Positions 16,394-25,198 are shown, counted from the first letter of the stretch. The stretch is DNA of 64,000 nucleotides from a filamentous cyanobacterium ESFC-1 (GCA_000380225.1 KB904821.1:331633-395632), one strand, 5' to 3'. Made by a program: numbers and translations. The notes: generated by a model not told the origin, from the sequence alone.

Positions 16394-17295
16394 ACTGCCA
16401 ACCGTCCTGCTGCACCGCCAATTGTAGCGGGTAAACCGAGTAAAATTGTATGTCTAATCCATAAAAGCAAAGGGTCGTGAAAAGATAAACGTTGAAAAAA
16501 CCACAACATCAACGCCGACATAATTAAAGCGACTAAATAAGAAAAAACCGTTTCGGCCAAAGGATGTTGAAAAATGCCTTTTTGTTGATGGCGTTTCGAT
16601 TCATTCGTAAACCCCGACGCAAAAACAATCCCATAAGAAATCAGTAACGAACTGCCCATAATTGCCAGTAACCACGGCGGCGAAGTCGGAGCCGCTAACA
16701 AGGTAATTTCGTCTGTCGGGGCGATACTAAAGCCAATAATAGTTGCGCCGATTACTGTCGCACTAAAATCAGTCAAAGTTTCTAAGAAATTAACTGATTT
16801 TCGCGATTGAGGACGTTGAACCAATCGTGAAAATTGGCGAGATTCGGCCTTAGTTTGAAACTGGGGTTCACCACTTAAAATTACCTGAGATAACGTTACT
16901 CCCAACGCAAAAGGAATCATCTCAAAGACAATTTTTCCCAACGCTTCCATCAAAGCAGTCTGCGGCGTAATACGTTGCAATAAAACCAAAATAGCCGTCG
17001 CACAAATCAAACCAATTGCTAACGCTTCCACACTTTCTGCGGCAGCATCGAGTAAGCCATCGCGACGACTGACCCGAAAACCCTCAATTTGATTTAACAA
17101 AAAAATCACCACAAAAGTTAACCCCAAAACCGCTAACAAAATCGGCGGTTGCACATAAGAGCCAATGCTCCAAACCTCCAGGGTATAGAGCAAGGGAATA
17201 CCAAATAAAAAACCCCCCGATGCACCCCCGGCTAATTCTTTTAACTCGCGTTTCCAAGGATTAGGGCGATAAGTTGAGGATCGACGCTGTTTCAT
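16390..17295 (-). CDS. TIGR02587-like integral membrane protein
   Basis: 301 aa with about seven hydrophobic helices. A conserved N-terminal GGASGGFLFGIPLLYTLEVW and a central RVSRRDGLLDAAAESVEALAIG are landmarks of the TIGR02587 family. It is paired with the TIGR02588-like gene, as in other genomes. Function is unknown; its divergent neighbour across 157 bp is a P-type Ca ATPase, so a shared control region and ion-homeostasis role are possible but unproven. Confidence 0.72.
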   Translation of the reverse strand: MKQRRSSTYRPNPWKRELKELAGGASGGFLFGIPLLYTLEVWSIGSYVQPPILLAVLGLTFVVIFLLNQIEGFRVSRRDGLLDAAAESVEALAIGLICATAILVLLQRITPQTALMEALGKIVFEMIPFALGVTLSQVILSGEPQFQTKAESRQFSRLVQRPQSRKSVNFLETLTDFSATVIGATIIGFSIAPTDEITLLAAPTSPPWLLAIMGSSLLISYGIVFASGFTNESKRHQQKGIFQHPLAETVFSYLVALIMSALMLWFFQRLSFHDPLLLWIRHTILLGLPATIGGAAGRLAV

Positions 17296-17452
17296 GGAAA
17301 AAATGGGAATAATACTCTTTTCGATCGTAAATCTCTATCTCTCTCGATAAATCTATAAATTGATAGAGTTGAAAAAAATCAGAAAATCCTAATATCTAAA
17401 CAATTTCTCCCCAATAAAACCTTACAGATTAATTTTTTAATCCTCAATATAT

Positions 17453-20149
17453 ATGAGCGCCACCGAGACAAAATCGCCAGAATCCGATAGTTTAGAATTT
17501 AGTGGGCGATCGCCCGATGCAACCTTAGACCAACTCGACGTTAATCCCGACCAAGGCTTAAGCGAATCAGAAGTACAGCAACGCCGGGAAAAATACGGCA
17601 AAAACCGCCTCGCTGAGAAAAAACAACGCAGTGCTTGGCAAATCCTCATTGCTCAGTTCAAAAGCCCGATTATCGCCTTACTGGCGGTTGCAGCCGTGTT
17701 ATCTTTCGCTTTTCAGCAATGGGTCGAAGGAGTCGCGGTCATTATCGCCATTTTACTCAACGCAGGCATTGGTTTTACCACCGAACTCAAAGCCCTAAGC
17801 TCGATGCAAGCTTTACAGGAATTGAGCCAAACCCAAGCCACCGTGCGACGAGAAGGGAAAATCCAAGAAATTTCCGCCGAAGAATTAGTCCCCGGCGATA
17901 TTGTCATTTTAGACAGTGGGGCGGTGATTGCGGCAGATTTGCGCGTCTTAGAAGCGTCGAAAATGCAAGTAGACGAATCAGCCCTCACCGGAGAATCCGT
18001 CCCCGTTACCAAAGACACCGAAATCATCGAAGACGATGTGCCTTTGGCCGAGCGTTCTAATATGCTATTCAAAGGTACAGCCCTAACGCGAGGCTCAGGA
18101 GAAGGTATTGTGGTAGCCACGGGAATGAATACCGAATTAGGTCATATTTCCAAACTTACCTCCGAAGCCGAAGACGAAATTACCCCCCTCGAAAAACGCC
18201 TTGATAAACTCGGACGCACCTTAATTTGGGTCACATTAATTGTTGCGGTTTTAGTCGCGATCGCGGGCATTATTGGTGGCAAAGACTTATTCTTAATGAT
18301 AGAAACGGCCATTGCCCTCGCCGTTGCCGCCGTCCCCGAAGGCTTACCCATCGTGGCCACAGTCGCCCTCGCTCGCGGTATGTGGCGCATGGCCAAGCGT
18401 AACGCCCTCATTAACCGCCTTTCAGCCGTCGAAACCCTCGGTGCAACCAACATCATCTGCACCGACAAAACCGGAACCCTCACGGAAAACCGCATGACCG
18501 TGGCTCGCATTGCCCGACTCGAAGATGAAATCGCCCTCACCGGGGAAGGATTAGCCCTAGAAGGCGAGTTTAAGCAAGAAGACAGCACTTTTGACCCCAA
18601 CGAAGACCAACGGCTCAAAACTGCCTTAGAAGTCGGTGTATTGTGTAATAACGCCTCCCTCCCCGACGAAGGCGAAGGAGACGAAACCATTGGTGACCCT
18701 ATGGAAATCGCCCTCCTCGTCGCCGGGGCCAAAGCGGGGATTCGTCACGAAGCCCTACTGAATCAATTTCCCGAACAGCGAGAAGTGGCTTTCGATACCG
18801 AAACCAAAATGATGGCCACCTATCATGAAAGCGACAATGGGATTCGCGTTGCTGTTAAAGGCGCACCCGAAGCCGTATTTGAGGTTTGCAGCCATTACCT
18901 CGGTACTGACGGTAAACAAGAAATGGGCCCGAGCGAACAATGGCAAGAACGCAGCACCCAACTCGCCCAAGAAGGCCTCCGCATCCTCGCCCTTGCCCAA
19001 AAAACCGTTGATAACCCCGACACCGAACCCTACAAAAACCTTACCCTCGTGGGTATTGTCGGCTTACTCGACCCCCCCCGCGAAGATGTCAAACCCGCCA
19101 TCAAAGACTGTCACGATGCCGGAATCCGCGTTATTATGGTCACCGGCGACCAACCCGTTACCGCCCGCAACATCGGGTTAGCCGTCGGCCTCACCAACGA
19201 CCAAGAAGCCGAAGCCCGCAAAGGGTCTGACCTCAAACCCCTCGCAGACTTATCTTCCCAAGAACAACAAAACCTGCAACAAGTCCCGATTTTCGCCAGA
19301 GTCAGCCCTGAGCAAAAACTCAACCTCATCGCCCTGCATCAAGCCAACAACGCCATTGTGGCCATGACTGGGGATGGCGTAAACGACGCACCCGCCCTCA
19401 AAAAAGCCGATATCGGGGTCGCCATGGGACAACGAGGTACTCAAGTCGCCCGTGAAGCCGCCGACATGGTATTACAAGACGACGCATTTGCCAGTATTGT
19501 CGCCGCCGTCCGCCAAGGTCGCGCCATTTTCAACAATATTCGCAAATTTACCGTATATTTGCTTTCGGGAAATATGGGGCAGATTATCGCCGTCGGTGTA
19601 GCTTCCCTCATCAACGCCCCACTGCCCTTACTTCCTCTACAAATCCTCTTTCTCAACGCCATTAACGACGTATTCCCCGCCTTAGCCCTCGGAGTCGGAG
19701 AAGGCAACCCCCAACAAATGCAGCATCCTCCCAGGGATAAAAGCGAAGCCATTTTAACCCGCAGTCATTGGACGGCTATCGGCGTTTACGGCGTGGTGAT
19801 TGCTGCGGTTGTTTTAGGGGCATTCTTCCTGTGTTTGCACGTCCTGGGCTACGAGCAAAACCAGGCAGTGACCGTATCCTTCCTTACCCTTGCCTTGGGT
19901 CGCTTGTGGCACGTTTTCAATATGCGCGACGACGACGCACCGATATTTCGCAACGAAGTCACCACCAATCCTTACGTCTGGGGGGCGTTGGTGATTTGTA
20001 CAGGGTTACTCCTCCTTGCGGTTTATATCCCCGGTTTAGCTGGCGTTTTAGGCATTGTTCGCCCCGGTTTGCAGGGTTGGGGCATTATCCTCGGCGTTAG
20101 CTTTGTCCCGGTGATTTTCGGGCAAATCTGGAAAGCGTTTAAATCTTAG
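17453..20149 (+). CDS. P-type cation ATPase, calcium-type (P2)
   Basis: 898 aa. N-terminal cation-ATPase domain, actuator loop with DESALTGESVPV, phosphorylation motif with Asp338 in DKTGTLTENRMT, nucleotide-binding domain, and the hinge TGDGVNDAPALKKADIGVAM. Membrane helix 4 has VPEGLP, typical of P2-type Ca/Na pumps, and helix 6 contains LNAINDVFPALALGVGEG. About ten membrane helices are predicted. It probably exports calcium; the exact ion cannot be read with certainty since the helix-6 motif differs from the canonical NxxxD pattern. It stands alone, divergent from the TIGR02587/88 pair. Confidence 0.92.
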   Translation: MSATETKSPESDSLEFSGRSPDATLDQLDVNPDQGLSESEVQQRREKYGKNRLAEKKQRSAWQILIAQFKSPIIALLAVAAVLSFAFQQWVEGVAVIIAILLNAGIGFTTELKALSSMQALQELSQTQATVRREGKIQEISAEELVPGDIVILDSGAVIAADLRVLEASKMQVDESALTGESVPVTKDTEIIEDDVPLAERSNMLFKGTALTRGSGEGIVVATGMNTELGHISKLTSEAEDEITPLEKRLDKLGRTLIWVTLIVAVLVAIAGIIGGKDLFLMIETAIALAVAAVPEGLPIVATVALARGMWRMAKRNALINRLSAVETLGATNIICTDKTGTLTENRMTVARIARLEDEIALTGEGLALEGEFKQEDSTFDPNEDQRLKTALEVGVLCNNASLPDEGEGDETIGDPMEIALLVAGAKAGIRHEALLNQFPEQREVAFDTETKMMATYHESDNGIRVAVKGAPEAVFEVCSHYLGTDGKQEMGPSEQWQERSTQLAQEGLRILALAQKTVDNPDTEPYKNLTLVGIVGLLDPPREDVKPAIKDCHDAGIRVIMVTGDQPVTARNIGLAVGLTNDQEAEARKGSDLKPLADLSSQEQQNLQQVPIFARVSPEQKLNLIALHQANNAIVAMTGDGVNDAPALKKADIGVAMGQRGTQVAREAADMVLQDDAFASIVAAVRQGRAIFNNIRKFTVYLLSGNMGQIIAVGVASLINAPLPLLPLQILFLNAINDVFPALALGVGEGNPQQMQHPPRDKSEAILTRSHWTAIGVYGVVIAAVVLGAFFLCLHVLGYEQNQAVTVSFLTLALGRLWHVFNMRDDDAPIFRNEVTTNPYVWGALVICTGLLLLAVYIPGLAGVLGIVRPGLQGWGIILGVSFVPVIFGQIWKAFKS

Positions 20150-20170
20150 ATGGTACAAACTTGTGCCATT

Positions 20171-20495
20171 GTCAATGTCCGAGTTCTCGCGATCGCGCAT
20201 AAGCGGCATAAACCGCTTCAATAACCGCCGATCGCAACCCTTTGTCTTCTAACGCCGCAACACCAGCGATGGTTGTACCGCCGGGACTGGTGACGCGATC
20301 TTTGAGTTGGGCGGGGTGGAGTTGGCTGTCTTGCAGTAGTTGGGCGCTTCCTAACACGGTTTGGAGGGCGAGTTGAGCGGCGATCGCGCGGGGCAATCCC
20401 GCTTTCACCCCCCCATCGGCGAGGGCTTCGATAAACAACGCCACAAACGCCGGGCCCGATCCCGATAATCCGGTCACTGCGTCCATGAGGTTTTC
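20171..20495 (-). pseudogene. Duplicated 3' fragment of proC
   Basis: These 325 bases repeat 20965-21289 (the proC 3' end) with only about four differences. An ORF from an internal Met ([14 protein letters not shown]) would give 104 aa of the C-terminal dimerisation domain, lacking the whole NADPH-binding Rossmann domain. It is not expected to be an enzyme. The match starts and ends abruptly at GTCAATGTCC and GAGGTTTTC. See the finding on Campbell-type integration. Confidence 0.92.
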
Positions 20496-20580
20496 AAGGC
20501 ATTGGTTGAAAGTAATCGCGATCGCATCCGAGATTTAGCTTTAACCGATCTGCAAACCTCCTCAACTTGAAGATAGCCGA

Positions 20581-20865
20581 TCAGCAGCATTCTTCTTCAA
20601 CTTGTCCCAGAAGTGCTAGGGCTTCTTCGTTGTTGTATTCTTCAAACAAGGCGTGAACTGAGTTGATTTGACTTCCCACAAAATAAAGGTCATCTTGTCC
20701 CAGAGATTGCTGATTTGCCAATTTAGTGCGGAAGTAGTCAACCCAGGGGCTAGGGTGGGGCGGTTCGGCTGTATATTGCTTAATGTATTCTAGAAGCTGT
20801 CGGGCTTTACCATCACAATCAATTCCCCGAAAGCTGACATAGCGATCGCCAGTTGGTTGGGTCAT
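20581..20865 (-). CDS. cowN: CowN, nitrogenase protection (N2-fixation sustaining) protein
   Basis: 94 aa. It follows the CowN family pattern nearly end to end: DRYVSFRGIDCDGKARQLL at the start, then PWVDYFRTK, DDLYFVGSQIN and the C-terminus LLGQVEEECC with a paired Cys. CowN binds nitrogenase and limits inhibition by carbon monoxide, and supports growth on N2 in proteobacteria. A GAGGA Shine-Dalgarno sits about five bases before the ATG. Its neighbours are not nif genes; it lies between proC and the proC fragment, so it was probably inserted there. This is the only gene in the window that suggests diazotrophy. Confidence 0.85.
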   Translation of the reverse strand: MTQPTGDRYVSFRGIDCDGKARQLLEYIKQYTAEPPHPSPWVDYFRTKLANQQSLGQDDLYFVGSQINSVHALFEEYNNEEALALLGQVEEECC

Positions 20866-20895
20866 GTTTTCCTCAAGATTTATTGCATTGACATC

Positions 20896-20920
20896 CTCCC
20901 CGCCCTAAAAGGGACGGGGA
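20896..20920. mobile_element. IS200/IS605-like end hairpin
   Basis: CCCCGCCCTAAAAGGGACGGGG is a GC-rich hairpin with a one-base bulge. The flanks TGACATCCTC before it and ATTCCTAGC after resemble the end of IS200/IS605-type elements (TnpA/TnpB) common in cyanobacteria. It is 30-55 bp upstream of cowN. No transposase is attached, so it is a remnant or a dispersed end. Confidence 0.55.
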
Positions 20921-20965
20921 TTCCTAGCAGTCGAACAAACTGAGTTGTTCGTACTTTAGATGGGG

Positions 20966-21772
20966 TCAATGTCCGAGTTCTCGCGATCGCCTATAAGCCG
21001 CATAAACCGCTTCAATAACCGCCGATCGCAACCCTTTGTCTTCTAACGCCGCAACACCAGCGATGGTTGTACCGCCGGGACTGGTGACGCGATCTTTGAG
21101 TTGGGCGGGGTGGAGTTGGCTGTCTTGCAGCAGTTGGGCGCTTCCTAACACGGTTTGGAGGGCGAGTTGAGCGGCGATCGCGCGGGGCAATCCCGCTTTC
21201 ACCCCCCCATCGGCGAGGGCTTCGATAAACAACGCCACAAACGCCGGGCCCGATCCCGATAATCCGGTCACTGCGTCCATGAGGTTTTCGGGGATATCTA
21301 CCACTTGCCCCACGGCTTCAAAAATATTCCGGGCTGTTTTCAAGTGGTCGGGGGTGACTTTTGCACCAGGGGCGATCGCGCTCATCCCTGCCCCTACCGT
21401 CGCGGGAGTGTTCGGCATTGTCCGAACCACAGGGTTTTCGGGAAAAGCCGCTTCGAGCCGAGCGAGGGGAACCCCGGCTAAAATCGAGACGATTAAACTT
21501 TTAGATTTAACTGAGTTTGTCTCGTTTAATTGCGCGGCGACTTTATCCAACACTTGCGGTTTAATCGCCAGCATCACCACCTCAGCGGCCATGGCCTCGG
21601 CATTACTGGTACTGGTTTTTACGCCGTATTGCTGCTGAAGTTGCAGCAAACGGTCGGGGGCGCGATCGCACACCAAAATTGCCTCAGCTTGATACAAGCC
21701 GCGATCGAGTAGGCGGGATAACAGCGCTTCGCCCATTACCCCGCCACCAATGAAACTAAGTTGAATAGACAC
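20966..21772 (-). CDS. proC: Pyrroline-5-carboxylate reductase
   Basis: 268 aa. It catalyses the last step of proline synthesis. N-terminal Rossmann domain with FIGGGVMGEALLSRLL, then VMLAIKPQVL and MPNTPATVGAGMS; C-terminal dimerisation and substrate-binding domain with [16 protein letters not shown] and SPGGTTIAG. All landmarks are intact. It lies 26 bp downstream of sepF. The proC-sepF-pipY-pipX neighbourhood is a known conserved cluster in cyanobacteria. Its last 325 bp are repeated at 20171-20495. Confidence 0.95.
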   Translation of the reverse strand: MSIQLSFIGGGVMGEALLSRLLDRGLYQAEAILVCDRAPDRLLQLQQQYGVKTSTSNAEAMAAEVVMLAIKPQVLDKVAAQLNETNSVKSKSLIVSILAGVPLARLEAAFPENPVVRTMPNTPATVGAGMSAIAPGAKVTPDHLKTARNIFEAVGQVVDIPENLMDAVTGLSGSGPAFVALFIEALADGGVKAGLPRAIAAQLALQTVLGSAQLLQDSQLHPAQLKDRVTSPGGTTIAGVAALEDKGLRSAVIEAVYAAYRRSRELGH

Positions 21773-21797
21773 GCTTCGCGAATTAAAAATCCAAGAT

Positions 21798-22397
21798 TTA
21801 CTGAGCCATCAAGTCTTGTTCCATTCCCCAAGCGGCGGGGGTTTGCATGGGCATAGGGGCTTGGCGCATAGGCGCAGCCGGAGCTTGCGTGACTTCGTTC
21901 ATCGTGCCAGCTTGAGTGGTCACTTGAACGCAACTGGGAGTAAACAAAAAGATACTTTCGCCAATGCGTTCTTGATGACCATCAATAGCGTAAGTCCCAC
22001 CCGCGACAAAATCAACGGCTCGTTGGGCTTCGTCTGGGTCGATGGTGGTGAGATTTAAAACCACAGATTTCCGTTCCCGTAGCGCTTGAATCACCTGGGG
22101 CATTTCTTCAAATGTCCGGGGTTCAACTACCACAACTTCCGACAATCCGGCAGTTCCGGGCATACCAATAACATTGTTACGAGGTGCTGATGAAGCCATA
22201 TCCGTTTCTGTGTTCAAAGTGGATCGTTCGCGGGGTCTTCTGCGGTTGGGGCGCTGTTCTTCAACAGCAGGCGCAGATGCTTCTTCGGGATAGACATTTT
22301 GGTATTCCGTGTTGTCCATCTCCTCATCATAATATTCGTATTCTTCGGCTTCGTTGAGGCCGACGAAATCTCGGAGTTTAGAAAAAATTGTATTCAC
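21798..22397 (-). CDS. sepF: Cell division protein SepF
   Basis: 199 aa. It anchors FtsZ filaments to the membrane at the division site (known as Cdv2 in cyanobacteria). An N-terminal amphipathic helix ([14 protein letters not shown]) is followed by an acidic then basic linker (about 15-90) and the SepF core ([48 protein letters not shown]). A low-complexity Met/Pro/Gln tail ends the protein. It is preceded by 440 bp of spacer from pipY and followed closely by proC. Confidence 0.92.
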   Translation of the reverse strand: MNTIFSKLRDFVGLNEAEEYEYYDEEMDNTEYQNVYPEEASAPAVEEQRPNRRRPRERSTLNTETDMASSAPRNNVIGMPGTAGLSEVVVVEPRTFEEMPQVIQALRERKSVVLNLTTIDPDEAQRAVDFVAGGTYAIDGHQERIGESIFLFTPSCVQVTTQAGTMNEVTQAPAAPMRQAPMPMQTPAAWGMEQDLMAQ

Positions 22398-22837
22398 TAT
22401 TTGCTTTCCCTCTCAAACTTCAGTTGAATGCTGGCTGATGTGCGCGTTTCCCTTCTGACTTAGCCTTAATGATTACAGGGCGTGTCTGGCCAAAGCCGGA
22501 TTGAGGCTTGACGCGATCGCCATTGCGTTTGGGCAATTGACTCAACAGAATTTAAGTCCCTATCATAGCAAGCTTTGAAGCACGCCCAATCCTTTAGCAA
22601 AAAATCTAGACAGTCCTCATATTTAAGTTGTGTCGGTAACATAATACTCTACTTTTCTCAATAATCCAGAATCTCAAAAGATTTTTTGGTTATTGGTTAT
22701 TGGTCATTTGTCCTTAGTCATTGGTTATTGGTAATTTCCTTCCCCCTCTTCCCAATTGCCGACTGCCGATTGCCGAGGAGCCCAAAAACTACTGCCCAAA
22801 AAACTGATTACTGATGACTGATTACTGATAACTGAAT
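22398..22837. repeat. sepF leader and heptad-repeat region between pipY and sepF
   Basis: 22398-22680 is unique DNA upstream of sepF, with its promoter expected there; I did not find a specific operator. 22680-22835 is low complexity: TTATTGG/TCATTTG heptads, then TTGCCGA/CTGCCGA units and CTGATTA/CTGATGA units before the pipY stop. These arrays recur at 25018-25198 and 57945-58250. Confidence 0.65.
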
Positions 22838-23521
22838 TCACCCTCTCGCGCCAAAAATAGCTTGACCGAGGCGAATTTGAGTTGCACCAGCTTTGAGGGC
22901 AAACTGATAATCCCCGGACATTCCCATCGAGTATTCTTGTATGGACATAAGTGGGTAGTTTTGAGCGTTGATTTTGTCGCCTAAATCCCGCACCGCTTCA
23001 AAAGCCGCGAGGGTTTCGTCGGGGGTAAGATGCAACGGCAAAATTGTCATCAAACCTTGAATTTTGAGATGTTCGCAGTTGTTGAGTTGGGGTAAGCTGT
23101 CGAGGAGTTCGGGGACAGTCCAGCCGTATTTGTCGGGGTCGGGTCGGACTTTGACTTGTAAGCAAACCTGGGGAGTCAAATTTAGTTCTCCGGCGAGGCG
23201 ATCCAGGCGTTGAGCGAGTTTGAGGCTGTCACAGGTATGGAGCCATTGAAAGTGTTGTAGGGCTTTTTTGGCTTTGTTGCTTTGGATATGGCCGATACAG
23301 TGCCAACAAATATCGGTCAAATCTTGGAGTTCTTCTTGTTTGGCGATCGCCTCAGAGATACGATTTTCGCCAAAATCCCGCACTCCTGCCTCATAAGCGG
23401 CGCGAACCGCCCCGGCGGGGAAAGTCTTGCTCACGGCGATTAAACGGACGCGATCGGGGATAGTTTGGCGGATTTGGGTTAAGCGCTGGGCGATCGCCTG
23501 GACAAAATCAGAGTCAGTCAT
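22838..23521 (-). CDS. pipY: PLP homeostasis protein (YggS/PipY)
   Basis: 227 aa, the single-domain PLP-binding TIM barrel (COG0325, PLPBP family) without a known enzymatic reaction; it maintains PLP and amino-acid balance. Lys near residue 31 in RLIAVSKTFPAG holds PLP, and the landmarks CWHCIGHIQSNK, SMGMSGDYQFALKAGATQIRLG are intact. It lies 30 bp after pipX, the arrangement known from Synechococcus where PipX and PipY are functionally linked. The name pipY rests on that context. Confidence 0.94.
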   Translation of the reverse strand: MTDSDFVQAIAQRLTQIRQTIPDRVRLIAVSKTFPAGAVRAAYEAGVRDFGENRISEAIAKQEELQDLTDICWHCIGHIQSNKAKKALQHFQWLHTCDSLKLAQRLDRLAGELNLTPQVCLQVKVRPDPDKYGWTVPELLDSLPQLNNCEHLKIQGLMTILPLHLTPDETLAAFEAVRDLGDKINAQNYPLMSIQEYSMGMSGDYQFALKAGATQIRLGQAIFGARG

Positions 23522-23551
23522 TTTATCGCTTTAACGAAACAGATGCTAAGT

Positions 23552-23824
23552 TCACTGAAATGTGCGTTGATGCACCTGAAGGAGCGCTCGATAATCTTCT
23601 TGGTTGCCTGTGCGACGCAAATGCCGCATCCAGTTTTCGACTAAAAGACGACCTTCAGAACGACTTACGGGTTCAAAAGTCATGCCTTCGCTCTTGACAG
23701 TAACGACAAAAAAAAGCCGTTGCGCGTACAAAGTCGTAAAAAGTTCTTGGTTTTCTTCTATTTGGCAAATTTTATAGAGTAAACCAAAAGTTGGGTGGTT
23801 TAAATAGGTTTCGTTACTGTTCAT
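23552..23824 (-). CDS. pipX: PipX, co-activator of NtcA and PII partner
   Basis: 90 aa, the usual length. It follows the PipX pattern throughout: ETYLNHPTFGLLYKIC, ELFTTLYAQRLFFVV, then EPVSRSEGRLLVENWMRHLRR. A Tudor-like N-terminal domain binds PII (GlnB) or NtcA according to 2-oxoglutarate and ATP/ADP levels; the C-terminal helices complete the fold. It heads a pipX-pipY operon. A possible NtcA-like site lies upstream at 23913-23926. Confidence 0.95.
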   Translation of the reverse strand: MNSNETYLNHPTFGLLYKICQIEENQELFTTLYAQRLFFVVTVKSEGMTFEPVSRSEGRLLVENWMRHLRRTGNQEDYRALLQVHQRTFQ

Positions 23825-24137
23825 CCAGACTTAAGAAAATCAATGCCCATACGAAGTAAAAATATCGGCGATTCCTGAATCAATGTAGCAGTCTTAGGGG
23901 TTCTTGTCAGGTTTACATAGAGTTACGATCCTTAATCTTAATCTTGTTGGGCGGGCTGACTGTTTGATCAATAATCCGATCATATCCTGATTTGGGAACA
24001 ATTTGTTCAGTTTAATCGAGGGTTTTCTAAATATCTAGAACCTAGAGAACCTGTTGATTTTTAGCAGTTGCCCATCATGGCTAGAATCGAGGTTAGAGCC
24101 ATTATTAGGTAAGGATGCACAAAAAGCGATCGCGCCT
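23825..24137. other. 313-bp spacer upstream of pipX
   Basis: Between the pipX start and the stop of the EcfT gene. Apart from the possible NtcA site it holds AT-rich DNA with no tRNA, terminator or frame that I can support. The plus- and minus-strand frames reaching into the EcfT gene are shadows of it. Confidence 0.4.
23913..23926 (-). promoter_or_regulatory. Possible NtcA-type site upstream of pipX
   Basis: Read on the minus strand, GTA-N8-TAA is a five-of-six match to the NtcA consensus GTAN8TAC. A candidate -10 box (TACATT, matching TAN3T) lies 25 bases further downstream, a little longer than the usual 22. The distance to the pipX start is about 88 bp. This is pattern evidence only. Confidence 0.3.
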
Positions 24138-25007
24138 CTAACCCAAGGCAATTCGCGCCCACCAAAATACGGGCAACAAACCCAAGACCACCCAATCAGG
24201 ACGATGCAAGCGGAGGATATGCCATTGTACCCGATGGCGATCGATTTGGGTAAACCCCCGTACATCCATCGCGATCGCGATTTGCTCTGAGCGCAATAAG
24301 AGATTTTTGAGGACACGCTCGACGATAATCAACCAAACTTGAGTGCTTTTTCGCAATCCCAACTTTTTCCAATTAATGGCGCGAGTATTCACAGAACGAA
24401 TTAAATTCTGCACTTCTTCGAGTACCAAGGGAATAAAGCGCAAAGAAAGCGTCAGGGTTAAGACAATTTCGGTGACGGGCAGTTTAAAACGTTCTAGAGG
24501 ACGCAGAAAGTAGTCGAGGGCGGCGGTAATCTCCTCTGGGGCAGTGGTGAGCAAATACAAGCTAGTGCTGTAAATCAGGGTAAAAATAATCGAGCCTAAG
24601 CGCATCGCCAAATCCAAAGATCGGCGGGTAATGGTAATGCGCCCGACTTCATACAGCACATATTGGTAATCGCTCGGTTGTGGTAACTCCGTTTCGGGGA
24701 GGGGTAAGCGGGGTTGATAGGTTAGGGCAAGGCCATCGGGAGCGATCGCGGTGAAAATAAAGGCAAATGTCCCCAATAGTAACAACCATCCCATTTGCTG
24801 CTTCAACGCCCGCCAGGGAATCCTGGCAGACAGGGAAATCGCGATCAACAGCAGCACCAACCCCAAACGCGCCCAGGTACTCGCCAAAACCGGGGCAAAG
24901 AGGAAACTCATCAACCAAGCCATTTTGACGCGGGGATCGAGGCGGTGCAGCCAGGTAAAGGGTTGTTCGAGATATAACCCAATCGGAAGCGATCGCAGTA
25001 AGTCCAT
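24138..25007 (-). CDS. Energy-coupling factor transporter T protein (EcfT/CbiQ)
   Basis: 289 aa. Transmembrane T component of ECF-type vitamin/metal importers. Residues 20-120 contain four hydrophobic helices after the cytosolic start HRLDPRVKMAWLMSFLF. The coupling helix region has TEIVLTLTLSLRFIPLVLEE and the Ala-x-Arg-Gly type motif AMDVRGF that contacts ATPases. No A (ATPase) or S (substrate) component is nearby, as expected for group II systems that share one T module. It lies downstream of der with heptad and octamer repeats between. Confidence 0.85.
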   Translation of the reverse strand: MDLLRSLPIGLYLEQPFTWLHRLDPRVKMAWLMSFLFAPVLASTWARLGLVLLLIAISLSARIPWRALKQQMGWLLLLGTFAFIFTAIAPDGLALTYQPRLPLPETELPQPSDYQYVLYEVGRITITRRSLDLAMRLGSIIFTLIYSTSLYLLTTAPEEITAALDYFLRPLERFKLPVTEIVLTLTLSLRFIPLVLEEVQNLIRSVNTRAINWKKLGLRKSTQVWLIIVERVLKNLLLRSEQIAIAMDVRGFTQIDRHRVQWHILRLHRPDWVVLGLLPVFWWARIALG

Positions 25008-25198
25008 TATTTGTCCTTTGTCGTTTGTCCTTTGTCCTTGGTTGTTGGTTATTTGTTGTTGGTTGTTAGTTATTGGTTGTTCGCCAACATCCCCATTTCT
25101 TTCACCGATTGCCGATTGCCCAAAAACACTGATGACTGATTACTGATAACTGATAACTGAAAATCCCCCCCGACTGCCGATTGCCGATTGCCTACTGC
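25008..25198. repeat. Heptad and TGCCGAT/ACTGATA repeat spacer
   Basis: TCCTTTG/TTGTTGG-type heptads (25010-25080), CTGATTA/CTGATAA heptads (25130-25162) and TTGCCGA units (25172-25198) separate the genes der and EcfT. The order of repeat types matches that at 22680-22835. Confidence 0.75.

Noticed and set aside
20172-20486. Functional stand-alone ProC C-terminal protein
   Set aside because: It lacks the NADPH-binding domain and begins at an internal Met of the duplicated segment; treated as a pseudogene.
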